Of a stretch of DNA of 64,000 nt, positions 24,001 to 36,427 are shown piece by piece. The notes beneath the pieces were generated by a model. That model saw only the letters and a list, made by a program, of their open reading frames with translations. It was not told where the DNA came from and ran no database searches. Source of the stretch: Nemopilema nomurai. Lineage: Eukaryota; Cnidaria; Scyphozoa; Rhizostomeae; Rhizostomatidae. The translations under genes and the position numbers were made by a program. Each line of letters begins with the position of its first letter. Position 1 is the stretch's first letter. The stretch spans positions 1,418,575 to 1,482,574 of the forward strand of contig ML133400.1 of NCBI GenBank assembly GCA_003864495.1, in the 5' to 3' direction.

Positions 24001-27000
24001 TCCTAAACCAAACTTTGAAATCTATACTGTGCGATGAGCAGAAATTAAAACAGTTTTTTACTACCTGATAATTGGAAAACCTTATATCCAATTTTCAGTT
24101 CATTTCAGCTCCACAACTGCATTTGAAAACATGCACCTAGCTGATGATATAAAATAACAATTGCATAGCATTTTGCTGCCCAAATTGTGGTTGCTTCTCA
24201 TAATATTTCTGTATTTGAAAAGTGTCATGAAGTCTTAGGAATAACTTGTCTTAGGAAGAACTTCGGCAAAAATTTAAGACGAAACCTTCTTTGTATCTCA
24301 CTTTTACACAAGCACGTCTGAATAATCACAGAGTGCGACCAGCGCGGTAGGCCAAGTCACAGATAGGTCATAGGCCACATTTGAGTTCTCGTTTGTCGTT
24401 AAAAACAGTACAGAAGTCGGAGGCAGACATGTACTTACGGTCAATGCATTTATCCTCGCCTTTCAAAGTATATGTTTATTGTTTGTGTAATTTCTGGCTA
24501 TCCTCATGTTCTTTCACCTCCATGACAAAAAGTTCGTTTCACCTCTCCGTTGAACTTTGCTCCGAAGGCCACATGAAAGCCGCGACGAAGACTGGGCCCT
24601 AAGCAGTTTTAATGTGACGTCATAGGCTAAAAAATAAAGCCGAAAGCGCCAATGTGCAGTAGACTCGTTCACAATTTCCAATTTAATTGTCGATATTAGA
24701 GTGTTGATTTAGGATTCTTCATTGATGCCTTAAATTTCACTTAAAAGTAAATTCATTTCAGCTGCAATGCTAAATTGAGGCAATTAAAGTAATGAAGCTT
24801 TTGGTAATTTGCTGGTACAACAGCCTAACAGTGTTATTGGAAATGGGTCATTTAAAAGGGGAAGTATGGACAAAAACTATATTCTTGACTAAAATGTTTT
24901 TCTAAATAGCTTCAATGGCCCACTAAACGTGTATGTGGAAAGTAACATGTTTATCTCTGACGATAGGAATATCCATCTATGGCATTTAAGAACATGTAAA
25001 GACTAGCTATGTACTTGATAATAACTCTTGAGAAGCTCTTTCGTCTGACACCGTCCGCGAGCAGATGTTTATAAGACTTACCAAGCACCTGCCAATAATT
25101 CGCCAGTGCTGTAACTACAATGTAAGTGGTAGCTAGACTGTCGAACTAGAAATTGCACCCGAAATAATCATAATCAAATATGTACCTGTCAAAGTGTGAC
25201 ATAACCTTAGACAAGCGGTTAGTTGTGAATGAAATAACGACGTTGTAGTTCCACACTGTTTCCATTTACTGCCCCCCCCCTCCCCATCAGAACTCGGAAT
25301 TTTCATCGGCAGCCAGTGCAAGAAAATTTTCTTCACCAAACGTAACCAGTTTTCGGTCAAAAGCAACACTAAAAGTCAAATTTATGTCAAATTTATGTCA
25401 TAATTGTGTGAGATCTTTAAAAGCTGCCGTTTCTGTTTTGCTCAGATTTCTGCCAAGGTTCAAGGCACCCTTCTTGGTAATGCAAAGGCACCCTTCTTAC
25501 AGCCTGATTGTGATAATGGAATCCCCTCGGAATCCCCTCAGGTGTTGCCGTGTTTCCCCTCGAAGTAGTGCTCCGAAAGAATTTTGTTTTTTCAGCTAAA
25601 CCATTATTGAACCAAAGCTTTCTTTTCTCTCCACCCTCTTACACAGTGCATATATGAACTTTTAGATGTTAGATCTAATAACCTGATCTTATCATATTCA
25701 ATGATATTGATATCAATGAATTCTGAATTCTGATTTCAAGGATATTCAGAATAAAATCCAAACATTTTTCTTCTGTTCAATATTCTTTCCGATTTTGTTT
25801 CGCCAATATTGTTTTCTAGTATTCTGTTTATTTTGCTATTGAAGCATTCAATAGCTGTGATACGAAGAAATGTGTAAAAAGATCAATGCTTAAAAGGATT
25901 AATTTTCACTGTCTATTTAGGGCTGGATGTCTGCTTTGTTGGTGTGCCTCTTGATGCAGGTACAACAAATCGCTCAGGGACAAGAATGGGCCCACGGCAG
26001 ATCAGAACAGAGTCCGTGCTGATAAGAAGACACAATATTGCTACAAGTAAGCTTTTATGACCTCAATTCTACCAGACAAGCATAGATGTAGACTTGTCAG
26101 GAGTGATGTAGCTTTGGAACTTTCCATGAATTACTCAAAGGGAGTGCATTCTATTGCTTAAAATGTTTCTTGGTGGGCAGTGCTTATTCAGCGATTAGGA
26201 AAGTTAATTTAAAAAAAAATTGCTATGACCTATATGTTGAAAAAATTGCATTGTGGAAATAGCCAGCTTGTTTAATGAAAAGCAACCATCGAATTTGATC
26301 ATTTGCTAATATCGTTGTATTTAAATAATAACTTAAAGACAATATTCAAACCACAGTTTTTTTTAATGACATACACCTCCTGTTAGCCTGTTGAGATTTC
26401 GAACCATTCTATTCAAAATAGATATGTTACAATCTATAAAGCGTGGTATTCATGTCTTCCAACTGACTGTTCTATCTTCAATTCTACAGGGGCATCACCT
26501 TTTGAGACATTAATGGTTGCCGATGTTGGTGATATCGGAGTGAACATGTTCAACTTGCCTGAAGCAGTAAAACAGATAAAAAAGGGGCTGCAAAACTAAT
26601 TGCAAATGGTTGCAAGACGCTTGCGATGGGTGGAGATCACACAATAACATACCCACTACTCCAGGCAGTTCATGTAAGTTGGATTTCTATTGGAGGATCT
26701 TCGGGAAGATATTTGATTTGGCTGAACGCTACGGAACTTTCGCTTTTTCTGGAATCTGGATAAACTGCATTATTATACACGTTGGTAGATCTTCTTTTTA
26801 CAGAGAAGAGGTAATTCTATCGTTATGCCAAAATACCGATATAGTTTTTGGCACAAAACCTTGACGTAATCATTTTGGCATAATTTTTCAGACAGGAATG
26901 TCTAACCTTCCAGATTATGTAAAACATCGGCGAACTTTTCCACTACAGGAGAAATATGGCAAGGTGGGACTGGTTCATGTTGATGCCCATACAGACCTGT

Positions 27001-29430
27001 ATGGTGAGCTTTACGGAGAAAAGATCCAGCACGGCAACCCGTTCCTAATGGCGGTGGAAGAAGGCTTGCTGGACTGCAACCGGGTGGTGCAAATAGGGCT
27101 GCGTGGCTCAACGTACCAAGACGACTATGAGCTTCCAAGAAAACTGGTACTGAGACTTACTTTTCTTCACCGTTAGAACTGAATTGTGTTTCTACTTTTA
27201 AGTTTAAGCTTTACAAAAACATCTCAGTAATGCAACTAAGGTAAATGTCTTGAATGTCCTGCCCCTGCAGGTTCAATTGTACCTTATTTCATTACATCAT
27301 ACATAAACATACATACATAAACAGACTCAACAGATAAACAGACATACATGCAAAACTCAAAATGTTTCTATAACAGTTTGAAAAGATACGGCTTGCAATT
27401 GTGCCTCTACAAAGTATCCAGAATCAATTTTAAAAAAATATATTGACAAGCATCTTGAACGAACAGATTCTGGTTCTAAAACATCTCAAACTAAAACTCA
27501 TTCAAACTCAAAATCTTCTTCAGCATATCAAACAAACTACAAGTAATGTCATTGGAAAGTTGTATTTTACAATCAGTAATATAAATTTGCAGAAAAAGTT
27601 ATAAGATTAAGATAAACAAAATTAGTTTAAATTAGCTAATGGACACATGGAAAGACCTCAAGACAGAGCTATCGAAGCCCTGTGCCCAGTTAACCTTACT
27701 TCGTTTTCTGCAACAAGTCTGCAATTTTCAGACACTTTACTCTCATACTTCAAGTAAGCGTATCCCTTTTGTTCACCTATTGGATTTGGTAAAACCATAT
27801 TGAGGAGCCTAAAAATATATTTTCACGGGAAGATCCGAGATCGCCACTTATTTAGCCGATTGTTACTATTACAATACGGAGCAATATTTCTGCTTCTCCA
27901 CAGAAACACAAAGCCTGTCTCTACTGAATCTTGCATCTATTGAAATTTCGTTAAATCAGTTGGTTTTTGCTCTGGCTCTGTTTCTGAAAAGCAACTTACT
28001 TAAACACCGAACAGTAACAATAAAACGCATTACAACTATGAACATGCATTGTTTTAAGGGATTCAAAGTTGTACCTGCGGTGGATTGTTGGCACAAATCG
28101 ATGGTTCCATTAATGAAAGAAGTTCGTGAGCTGATGGGGGACGGCCCGGTATACGTCAGTTTTGACATTGACTCGCTTGATCCAGCCTTTGCACCAGGAA
28201 CAGGTATGTGTATGTTTGAAACTTTAGTACAAGGAGTAGCCTCTGTCTTAGGTTAAAGCGAAATCTGCCAGGTACGTAGGGCAGGGGGATAGAAAGCACA
28301 ACAGTTATGGGAACAGTATGGACGGCTGCTTTGGTGGCGTAGTCAGGGGAAGGGTGTCAAACTAATTTCGAATGCTACAAGAATCTATGCATCATTTTTA
28401 AACACTTTATACAGTTGTTCAGATAAACAATATACCAGATATTGCAGTTAATCAAATTGCAAACACTATTCTAGAAGCACGCTCGGATTTATAGTCTAGG
28501 GGAAAGATTGCCATCAATTCATTCTTTATACACATCCAAGGGCTTTAGCAGCAACTGTGGGGTGATCAGAATTTCCTGCTACTATCTTGTATTATCAATA
28601 AACAAGCCTAGGTACATAGTCTAAAACGCTTGTTGATTTACTTCTGAATCGTCTTACTAGGAACACCTGAAATTGGGGGCTTAACAATCTTCCAAGCACT
28701 GGAAATCATTCGAGGTTTACGTGGCATGAATATCGTTGGAGGGGATCTAGTCGAGGTTTGTATCCACCTGATGACGTAACAATGTCTATAGCAAAATGGC
28801 CGCTGTTTTAATCGGTTTTACAAAGATTCATCATAGCCCCCGTTATCACGCAGCAATCATTTTAGATTCGCTCTCGGGTGGGGGGTTGAACTCTTACCCC
28901 AGATGTAGATGGATTCGAATCTGTACCCAAATTTGAAGCTTTGAACCCAACATTTTGCAAGTACCAAAGTTTTCCGAATGATGTTTTGTTACGCAGTTGA
29001 AAGGATTGTCAAGTTAAGATTTTTTCATCTCTGCTATGAATAGCAACTTGGAAAGATGTGACAATTTTCAACAGCAATGTTATTGAGCCCATCAGGCATG
29101 GAAGAACATTGTGTTTGAATTAGGTTGGAAGAATTCGAACTTAGACCTCAGCAGTTTCCTGTCCATAAACTGGACTGTTAGCTGTGAACTAATAGTAAAT
29201 ACCAAAAGTTAAATCTGAATTCGCAGCCTACAAGGTCATCTCTACAGATATTGCTTTCGTAACATTTGGAACTTGGTTAGTCTGTTCTCTCAATGACCGA
29301 TTACTCAAAGCCATGTTCTCCTCCACAGGTGTCTCCTCCGTACGACAGAAACGGAACAACGGCCCTCACTGCCGCCAACCTCCTTTTCGAGATGCTGTGT
29401 GTCTTTCCAGGAGCGAAATATTATGATTAA
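21031..29430 (+). CDS. AGMAT: Agmatinase (ureohydrolase family), seven exons, one frameshift
   Basis: Agmatinase hydrolyses agmatine to putrescine and urea with a two-Mn centre. Exons are 21031-21199 (1b), 25921-26046, 26490-26673, 26949-27146, 28059-28203, 28661-28755 and 29329-29430. The product is about 339 residues; human AGMAT is 352. Metal-binding ureohydrolase signatures are all present: GGDHT (about 146-150), HVDAHTD (170-176), SFDIDSLDP (about 260-268). The C-terminus is [16 protein letters not shown]. The N-terminus ([17 protein letters not shown]) is basic with Ser/Ala, consistent with mitochondrial import. Exon 3 lacks one base in the A6-G4 run at 26578-26587: upstream (NLPEAVKQI) and downstream ([15 protein letters not shown]) are in different frames and a TAA follows. 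This is either a homopolymer sequencing error or a real null allele; every other exon is intact, which favours error. Exon 4 has an alternative acceptor at 26890-26891 that adds 19 in-frame codons. Confidence 0.93.
21200..22529. other. Agmatinase intron, left part
   Basis: AT-rich intron sequence. Minus-strand frames at 21139-21452 and 22056-22289 show no family features. Nothing else supported. Confidence 0.35.
22960..23282. mobile_element. MITE with ACCRTAAATCCTCRAATT ends
   Basis: The left end is TACCGTAAATCCTCAAATT. The right end, reversed, is TACCATAAATCCTCGAATTA. Inside are CCCCCTC-rich blocks with AATAAGCCCCC repeats, then an AT-rich stretch. A related fragment occurs at 11523-11625. 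TA at each end may belong to the repeat or be a target duplication. No coding capacity. Confidence 0.75.
23695..23714. repeat. (AT)n microsatellite
   Basis: About nine uninterrupted AT dinucleotides. Confidence 0.9.
24439..24650 (-). promoter_or_regulatory. Candidate minus-strand promoter and first exon
   Basis: A perfect CRE palindrome TGACGTCA sits at 24615-24622. Reading leftwards on the minus strand, a less AT-rich segment contains two very short ATG frames (11 and 15 codons) and ends at a strong donor (GACC then GTAAGT, 24439/24438). This could be a 5'UTR exon of the possible nested minus-strand gene or of a non-coding RNA. Confidence 0.3.
24651..25920. other. Agmatinase intron, right part
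   Basis: No element or gene recognised. A C-rich run lies at 25271-25284. Frames at 25133-25599 appear to be chance. Confidence 0.4.
27147..28058. other. Agmatinase intron 4
   Basis: Only simple CATACATAAACA-like repeats near 27300-27350 are seen; no gene or element recognised. Confidence 0.4.
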
Positions 29431-29714
29431 CTGGCAAATCAAATCTTTCTAGAAAAATATTTGTAGATAATGAGAGACGAGCAAGTTTCTAGTTTGAGCT
29501 AAAATAATCGAAAATATTTATTATGTAGTAATGTGAAAAAGGTTTCTGAAAAGATTTCTGTAAGAACTTTAGACTGTCATTTCTACTTTTAAAACCTGTT
29601 TAACGGGTGCCGTTATTATGCAGTATAAGCTGGGCAAATGCTGCATACGACAAAATAAGCGCGCCATCCAAGACCAACTGTTAAGTCGTTGTAACTTTGC
29701 AAAACACAAAGTTG

Positions 29715-29930
29715 AAGGCATTGAGTCATGATAAATGGAAAGCGTATACCCAAATTGCAAAAATTGCTGAGTCATTATGATAGCTCCGTTAATCTGATTG
29801 GCTGTCAAGCAAATTGCACACATGATGTTTTAACCTCACAGTTGATGTCTTATCACACGAAAGCCGATTTATCACCTGGAAACAGAAAACAGCCCGTGGA
29901 AAACCGCTATTTACCATGACTCAATGCCTT
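29715..29930. mobile_element. 216-bp MITE with AAGGCATTGAGTCATG inverted ends
   Basis: AAGGCATTGAGTCATGATAA at the left is mirrored by TTACCATGACTCAATGCCTT at the right (19 of 20 paired bases). Outside flanks show no clear target duplication. The interior is open in one frame by chance (63 codons). It lies between the agmatinase stop and the VPS37 gene. Confidence 0.75.
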
Positions 29931-31342
29931 TAATTTTTCCATCTTATGCGCGATACTTGAGCCTGGTCGAAGCAACTTAGCTGACAAAACCAGCGGGATC
30001 GTCACTGACAAGATCATTCGTGAAGTGACTCATCATATAGGACAAAACGTCATCAGGGACAATGTCTATTAGTAAAATCCACCCTTTTAAGTTTCAAAAC
30101 CCTGCTAGGGACGACTATTAGTGACTATTGGTTTTGAAGATTCAACATAAATGTAAAACAGTGGTGATGAATTAAGAACCAACGATACCTGAAGTGTCTG
30201 TAGTAACATATCGAACGAGAGGCTTCCATTCGATATGGTCCCATTTATGCTCGATAAAAGTGGATGATGAAAGAAGTTTACTTCACATGTTAGGATTACA
30301 ATAAGTTTTTACCATTTCATGGAAAGGTAAAGGGCAAGTTAGGAAGCAACGTCAAAAACTGACAGGTAGAAACATTACCCATGCACGCAGCTGGAATTGG
30401 ATATCATTCAAGATATTTTCCAAACCATCGAATTAAAAACTAGTTTGTTTACTGGAAGAGTCCAAACAAGTGATCATACTGTGTCAATCGTTTCAGGAAA
30501 ACAATGTTTAGAATACAATGAATCAGCAGTGATAAAACCCGTATCACATGACTGTCCCTGTATGCTTGATAAAAATAGAAGTTCTAAAAAGAATTTACGA
30601 CGCCATTACTTCTTATTTTGGAGAACCATACAACAATGATGACAATGAAGTTCATTCGATTCGAAGTGTCATACAGTTGGGCTATTCTCCCTTTTAACAA
30701 TAATAAAATAAATTCATCTGAAACTGATCCGATATTGGAGAAAAAAGGTGGGAACACCGAGAAGTATCAAGAAGATTTGAAAATCATTCTGTCGTTTTGA
30801 AAACCACTACATATGTGACAATGACAGGGTTAGCAAATAGGGGTTCTAGCTCCACTCTCAACCTAAAATTCACAAAATGGTTAACTGAGAGAAAAAATAA
30901 AAAACTTTTGGATATATTTTTAACCTCTTCCAGCTTTACACTGTTGGTTTGACTTCCTACTTTCATGCCCTGTGCTATCTAAAAAACCCTGCCTTTGGTG
31001 AGCGTTAACAAAAGCCTTGTGCTGAACTAAGATTTCAAGAATCAGATTTAGGTACTTTCTTCTAGAAGGTTACGTTAGAACGTTTCCATTAAATCCAAGA
31101 ACACTAACTTCTAAATATTGAGAATAAGAGTGATTATTCCTTGAAATGTAAGAAACTTATCAGAATCTATATAAAAAGCTGTAATCAATTTGTCTATGAA
31201 ATAAAAGTGCTCAAAAATGCAGAATGATTGCAAGTTTCTAGAGCTTGAATTACTTCAAACAATTACAAATATATAATTTTAATAGATGCAACAGCAAATC
31301 ATGTACAATCTACAGTAAGGAATAAATAACTAATAAATAAGC
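29931..31342. other. Convergent intergenic region
   Basis: This lies between the 3' ends of agmatinase (+) and VPS37 (-). Plus-strand frames at 30397-30800 have no recognisable domain. No canonical terminal feature was seen. Confidence 0.4.
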
Positions 31343-34142
31343 CTAATATCGAGGGTAGCTGGCCCCATAATATTGGGGGCCTTGCTGTTGCATAGGAGGT
31401 CCACGTCGTACAATTTCTGTCATCTTGTCTGCTTTAATTTTCCGCAAATGATACCCTGTTCTTTCACCAATGAATTTTTCCAGAAACTCCTCCATGGGTA
31501 ATTTGCATTCATACAATTCATTTGCAAGTGCCTAGTTTCATAAAATTCAAGAGTCAAAATGACAAACTTGAGGAAACATAGTCAACATTTCTGCTATTTC
31601 TTGAATATGGGTCATTCCACCAAAGCTCAATGGGGAAATGTCAATCTTCTTCGTGTTTTCATCACTGGATAGTATTCATAAGATATTTTAACTGCTCAAA
31701 TTTCAGATCAATTTTCTTTTCAGAACATAAAGTTGGAGTTTCATTGAACTAACCAAAAATGATTTTTGAGGCCCAAAATTGTGGATTTTGGCAAATTGTG
31801 ATCTTGATGTGACAGTCAGCATTTAATGGAAGAGCTTAAATTTTGGCCTAATATTAAAAAAGGCATACTAGATATCAAAGGTTTCCTTTAGTTTGAATCT
31901 GTAAAATGTAACCTGATGCTTAGATAAAATTTATTTTTTGCAAAATTCACAATTTATGGTAACAGACTCTTAAGTATTCATACCTATACTATAAGTCTTA
32001 AATATCTATATATCAAAAATGATAAAAGCTATTGTCATTAAACTTAGAAACTTGAAACATCCTATGAATAATATCAAATAATGAAAGAAGAAGTATGATG
32101 CAGAGGTATAATTTGATATGCATCTGTTGGTTGTGGCTGGAATGGCCCATATACTGATATATCAAGAGTTTTGCATAGGATGCGTTCAGATTGTGCTGTT
32201 GAATCGAAGTGTAACAAGAATTTATGAGTGGTTCATGGGTCAATTTTACTGTTAGGAGTGAATTGTTTAAGTTATTGCAAAAATGTTCCATATTTGGAGT
32301 GAACTAGCAAATCATGCCTATGTATGCAATAAATCATCCATTTTGTCATGGGTCAAATTAGAGAGGCTATATATTACTTCTTGTAATATAAGTTGCTAGA
32401 AAACTTAGCAAACTATGATAGAGATAAATTTCCTTTAGTTAGACCATGCTCAATGTGGTGCATAAATTGAAAAAATAAATTTATATTAACCTCAGATGCA
32501 CCATCTTTTTCAGCAGCTGAAGATTGTAGAAGTGCTAAGGTTGTATCTAATGAAAAGTTTGCAGCAATGTTTTCTAGAATAAAAAAATGTTTCACTCAGT
32601 GGAATTTAGGGATTTTTCGGTCAGTAACACAATCATCAGTGCCGACAAGAAAAAATTTTAACATTGGCTTGCAAAGGTAAGCTCATATTTGCTAATTATG
32701 TGGATAAAACAACTTTTAAGGCGCAAAGACTGCAATTCTTATGTTCTCCATCCCCCTTATTATCAAAGGGACAATTTCAAGCCTTCGTATCTAGCGGAAA
32801 TTTTTTACTGAGTACAACGGCAGTCATTATCAAAAGAAAATTAAGATTATCTTTCAGCACATAATACATGTTTATTTTGTTGTTGTTAGTGGTAAAAACG
32901 TCCAAAAATAGGCCTAAATCTATGTTTGTTGTCATATTCTTGAATTCTGATGGCTAATGGGGTTCGCAGAATTTCAGTCGCTCAGCCAATCAAAGATTTG
33001 GAACCTATGCTGCCTTTTGGTACTTCCATTCTTATATGACACATATCATGCACCTCAATCGATATGGTGCCTGACAAATCATGTATCTGCTAAAAATCAA
33101 GCAACAAGGGGTGACATATGGAAGATTTATCCTTAACTAAACTCTTAAATAATTATTTCAATAATAGACAATATTACCCAATTTGCTCTTTAATATGTCA
33201 TATTCTTCTTTTCTGGAAGACTGCAACAAGACTGCCTCTGACAGTTTTTCCTTCAAGCCTTCAAACTGTGGCTGGAGTGATAAATTGAATGTCGCTTGCT
33301 CTTTGTTACCATGGATAAGCTGATTTCTCTTCTCCTTTAAACTTTTAACCTCAAATAGAAAAATATTCACATCACAGTATTTTAGCTGTGAAGATGGAAT
33401 CATAGTCTTGATACACCCAGTTGCTTGAAACAAACTTTGAAATAATTTTAGATGACTATTTAGATAAAAAGTGATTTTCATACCAAAGTATGCTCCTTGT
33501 ACATATATATGATTCTTGACATAGGATATCCTTCTCTACTATATAGTACTAAATAATTGATAATTCATAATATAATTAATTGATTAATGACAGACCAACA
33601 GAATAAATTTTTCACAAGCAAAGCTATATACAGTTCCCTTCTACACTTTTACTTAAATTATTGTGCATTGTTTGTGGGAAACTTGGCAATATCTCTATAA
33701 GCACAGGCAAATAAGTACATGATAAGGTTCTGAAAAGTTCAGAACGAAACCTATGGTTTAGATTTCCATGGTTACTAGCAGATCCTACCTGTGGAGTATC
33801 CTCTATCAATTCATTGAGTCTGTCCTCGTTCTTCAATAAAGCATCGAGATCCTCCTTCGTTGCATGTTCAAGGGTTGACAATAAACTGCCTATTAATGTT
33901 CTCATCTCGTTGTCCATAATCGAATCATGTGAAGGGGCAAGGGAGCTTGCTGTGTACGCTGCCGAGCTATAGGATGTTGGTGTATTGCCGTAAGAATACG
34001 GCTGAGTAGATGGTGGCCCATACCCGGAGTATGGTGGTAAAGCAGGCTGGTGTGTAGATGGCTGCCATTGCCCCGGATTAGGCCTATAGCTTCCTCCTAC
34101 GCTGGATGGTTGTGGCATTGGCACCTGACCGTAGTTTTGCAT
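31343..34142 (-). CDS. VPS37: VPS37-family ESCRT-I subunit, four exons
   Basis: Exons on the minus strand are 34142-33789, 33349-33178, 32573-32491 and 31531-31343, with GT-AG introns and phases 0, 1 and 0; they encode 265 residues. VPS37 joins TSG101, VPS28 and MVB12 in ESCRT-I, which sorts ubiquitinated cargo into multivesicular endosomes. Residues 1-70 are rich in Pro, Gln, Tyr and Ser (YSGYGPPSTQPYSYG). A helical Mod(r) domain follows from about residue 78: LLSTLEHATKEDLDALL, NEDRLNELIED, a coiled-coil stretch (LKEKRNQLIHGNKEQ), and the closing ANELYECKLPMEEFLEKF plus IGERTGYHLRKIKADKM. The C-terminus is QGPQYYGASYPRY. An N-terminal Pro-rich segment and no UEV domain distinguish it from VPS37A. 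The paralogue (B, C or D) cannot be decided. A possible acceptor (TTTTTACTTAG) lies 17 bases upstream of the ATG, so a 5' exon may exist. Confidence 0.92.
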
Positions 34143-35998
34143 GTTTGCAGAACTTTCTACTAAGTAAAAATAACGTACAGGTTCAATTTGGTCTACTCAA
34201 GAACTTCTCTAAGCATCTGACATACTGGCAAAATGGCCAATCCTTATTTCGTCAATTTGTGCGTCACACCAATACCCTTAACCTCGTTCTCATTTGCATC
34301 CGTATATTAACAAAAAAATTAAGTTGAAAATTGATTGGTATTTAGTATAGCTTGATATTTCTGACTCTTTGCTGGGTAGTTCTCCTAAGTGAACAGAATT
34401 TTTGCAGCTATTACAGCGCGGAGGTAAATTCTTATGTGGACTAACCACTTATCTCGTTCCGCAAATTTTAAAATATTTCAGGTATTCATTGTAGAAACAG
34501 TTGAATATTATTGAATTGACCATTAAGTTCTGTTCGATAAACTTTTAAGGTAAAAATGAAAATCATTTCTGACATTTTTTAGGAAATACTTAAGAAGTAT
34601 AATTGTTTTTTGATGCTAAAACAGAATTTTAAGAAGGCGCGGCCAACAACATTTGAGGGTAAATATGTTGTATGGGAATGAAAACAATATTTTAGCTTGG
34701 AAAACAAATCGAGACCTATTGGTGGTTCTTTTTTGCATTTGGATCAAATTATACGATAATGTCTATCTATATTAATTAACTAAATCGTCTCCCGACTTCT
34801 CGTTCCATTAAGAAAAATTGTGGTGCTGCGCAGCAGCCGCAATCGAAAAAATGTAAACACCGATTTTGGAACTTATAGCGGGTCTAAAAATTGCTTTCGC
34901 TTCTCAAGGGTTCGTTTCTATAGGCTGTAAACAGAATAAATGTATGCTAAAAAGGATGCAGATCACTAAATGGATCGGGAAACGCGGTTGCAAACGAGTG
35001 TGTGGTTTGCTCTCATAGTTAACCTGGATAGTAAGACTTTCGCGTAACCTTTAGGTAAATCAATTTTCAAGAATTTGGCAGCTGAAACTATAAGCTTTCT
35101 GGCACTATTCTAGAAGCCACGTTATCCATCTATTTAATCAAATAATTTCAAGTTTTTATCTCACGCCTGAGAGAACCGATTTAAAAAAAACCGAAGTCCA
35201 CTTTCCGTGAAAAACGCACTTCGCCATGAAAAACCTCAAATACACGCTTTATAAAGAACCACTTTATGAGGAACCTACCTGTAGAGGGCCGATATATTTG
35301 AAGAACTTATACTACTAAAAACGATATCCCTAAGGAACTTTTCGATTTGAAAAATCTTATAACTGCAAGGATCAAGAACTAAAATTCCCGTTCCATTCAT
35401 TTGCAGCCAATACTCGCATAGATTATTTGTTATTCGTGTGTCAAGTGCTCAGGGGCATAAGTATTGGGGGATGTTTGGGGTGTGACACCCCCCCCCTCCC
35501 ACCAATAATCGAAAACCCACATGTTGTCGGACAAACGCCAGACAAAATGTTCGCAAATCCGTAACTTTAGGGCAAAATCTTTAAGTCTACCGAAATCGTT
35601 CGAAGACTCGCTGGGTATATCGTATCGGTATATTGTTATATTTTGAGTCCCTCTTCGTAAATATTTTGAGCGAATCAATATTCGGAGTGACTCCACCAGC
35701 CTAAACGCCTATTAGCTAACCACTCTTGAAAACTGGCGTCGGTTCTTTGCGACCCAGTAATACATTTTTCATCATGATTTTGAATGAGTCCAGCGCCAGC
35801 ATCAGTGGCATAGCCATCCTGGATGCCACAATTTTACCAGTGTCTGGACGAAGGAACCCAAATGGCTCATTTTCGAAGGATTTTGATAAAATCATCTGCT
35901 GTTAGTAATCGCCTATCCTCGTTGCCATTACAATATTTTACGAAAAGAAGTTAACACGACTGAACTGCAGCTTGCCTACTCGTGAATTGATCTAATAA
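34143..35998. other. Upstream of VPS37; possible repeat fragment
   Basis: No gene recognised. At 35450-35520 CAGGGGCATAAGTATTGGGG followed by a C9 run resembles the end of a hAT-like repeat but no partner end was found. An 88-codon minus frame at 35430-35696 crosses it and is probably spurious. Confidence 0.3.
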
Positions 35999-36000
35999 TA

Positions 36001-36425
36001 CACGTTTTTTTTTTATAAGAAACCTAGCTTGGGTGCTAATACTAAAAGTTTCTTAATTTTTCACTATTTTCTAATACTAAAAGTTTCTTATTTTTAGATA
36101 GACATCAAATTTTGCGCCTTCCCTTGCTTATTAATTGTATTAAAGCTTATAACACAACAGTAAGATTTGTTATCGTATCTCTTGTTCGTTATTTTTATGG
36201 AAACAGGGGTACTTTTTATCGAGACACCCGGTACAGTGTGCTTAAATTCTTGTATTATTTTCGTATTGTTACCGAGACTCCCGGTACGGATTATCTTCCG
36301 GCTCAGAAAGTCAGCCTTTTTGGAGTTTCTTAAAAATATTTATTTAGTTCTTAAAGTTTCTTAAATTTTTGGGGCTCTACTACTAGGTTTCTTATAAACC
36401 GGTTCCTTATAATAAAAGAAACGTG
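36001..36425. mobile_element. MITE with TA duplication (mariner-like ends)
   Basis: The left end CACGTTTTTTTTTTATAAGA and the right end, read in reverse (CACGTTTCTTTTATTATAAG), are inverted repeats. Each is followed inward by a RAACCTAG-like word. TA flanks both sides (35999-36000 and 36426-36427), as expected for Tc1/mariner-type insertion. Similar words (GGTTTCTTATAAAAAAGCACG at 36873-36893; ACGCTTTATAAAGAACC at 35233-35249) occur outside and may be remnants of a larger or second copy. Confidence 0.65.
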
Positions 36426-36427
36426 TA

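Larger units (their letters stand above)
22530..24650 (-). other. Possible nested minus-strand gene or remnant
   Basis: Three pieces look protein-coding on the minus strand. At 24140-24250 is a frame containing [18 protein letters not shown] and then [13 protein letters not shown] before TAG. At 23436-23680 is a frame after a good acceptor (TTCTTGTACTGTAG) containing [20 protein letters not shown]. At 22530-22741 is a frame after acceptor ATTCTTTAG ending [15 protein letters not shown]...NVLRTK. All are helix-like with conserved-looking composition, but I recognise no family and cannot join them in phase. A MITE lies between the last two. They could be a decayed gene or chance. Confidence 0.25.
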
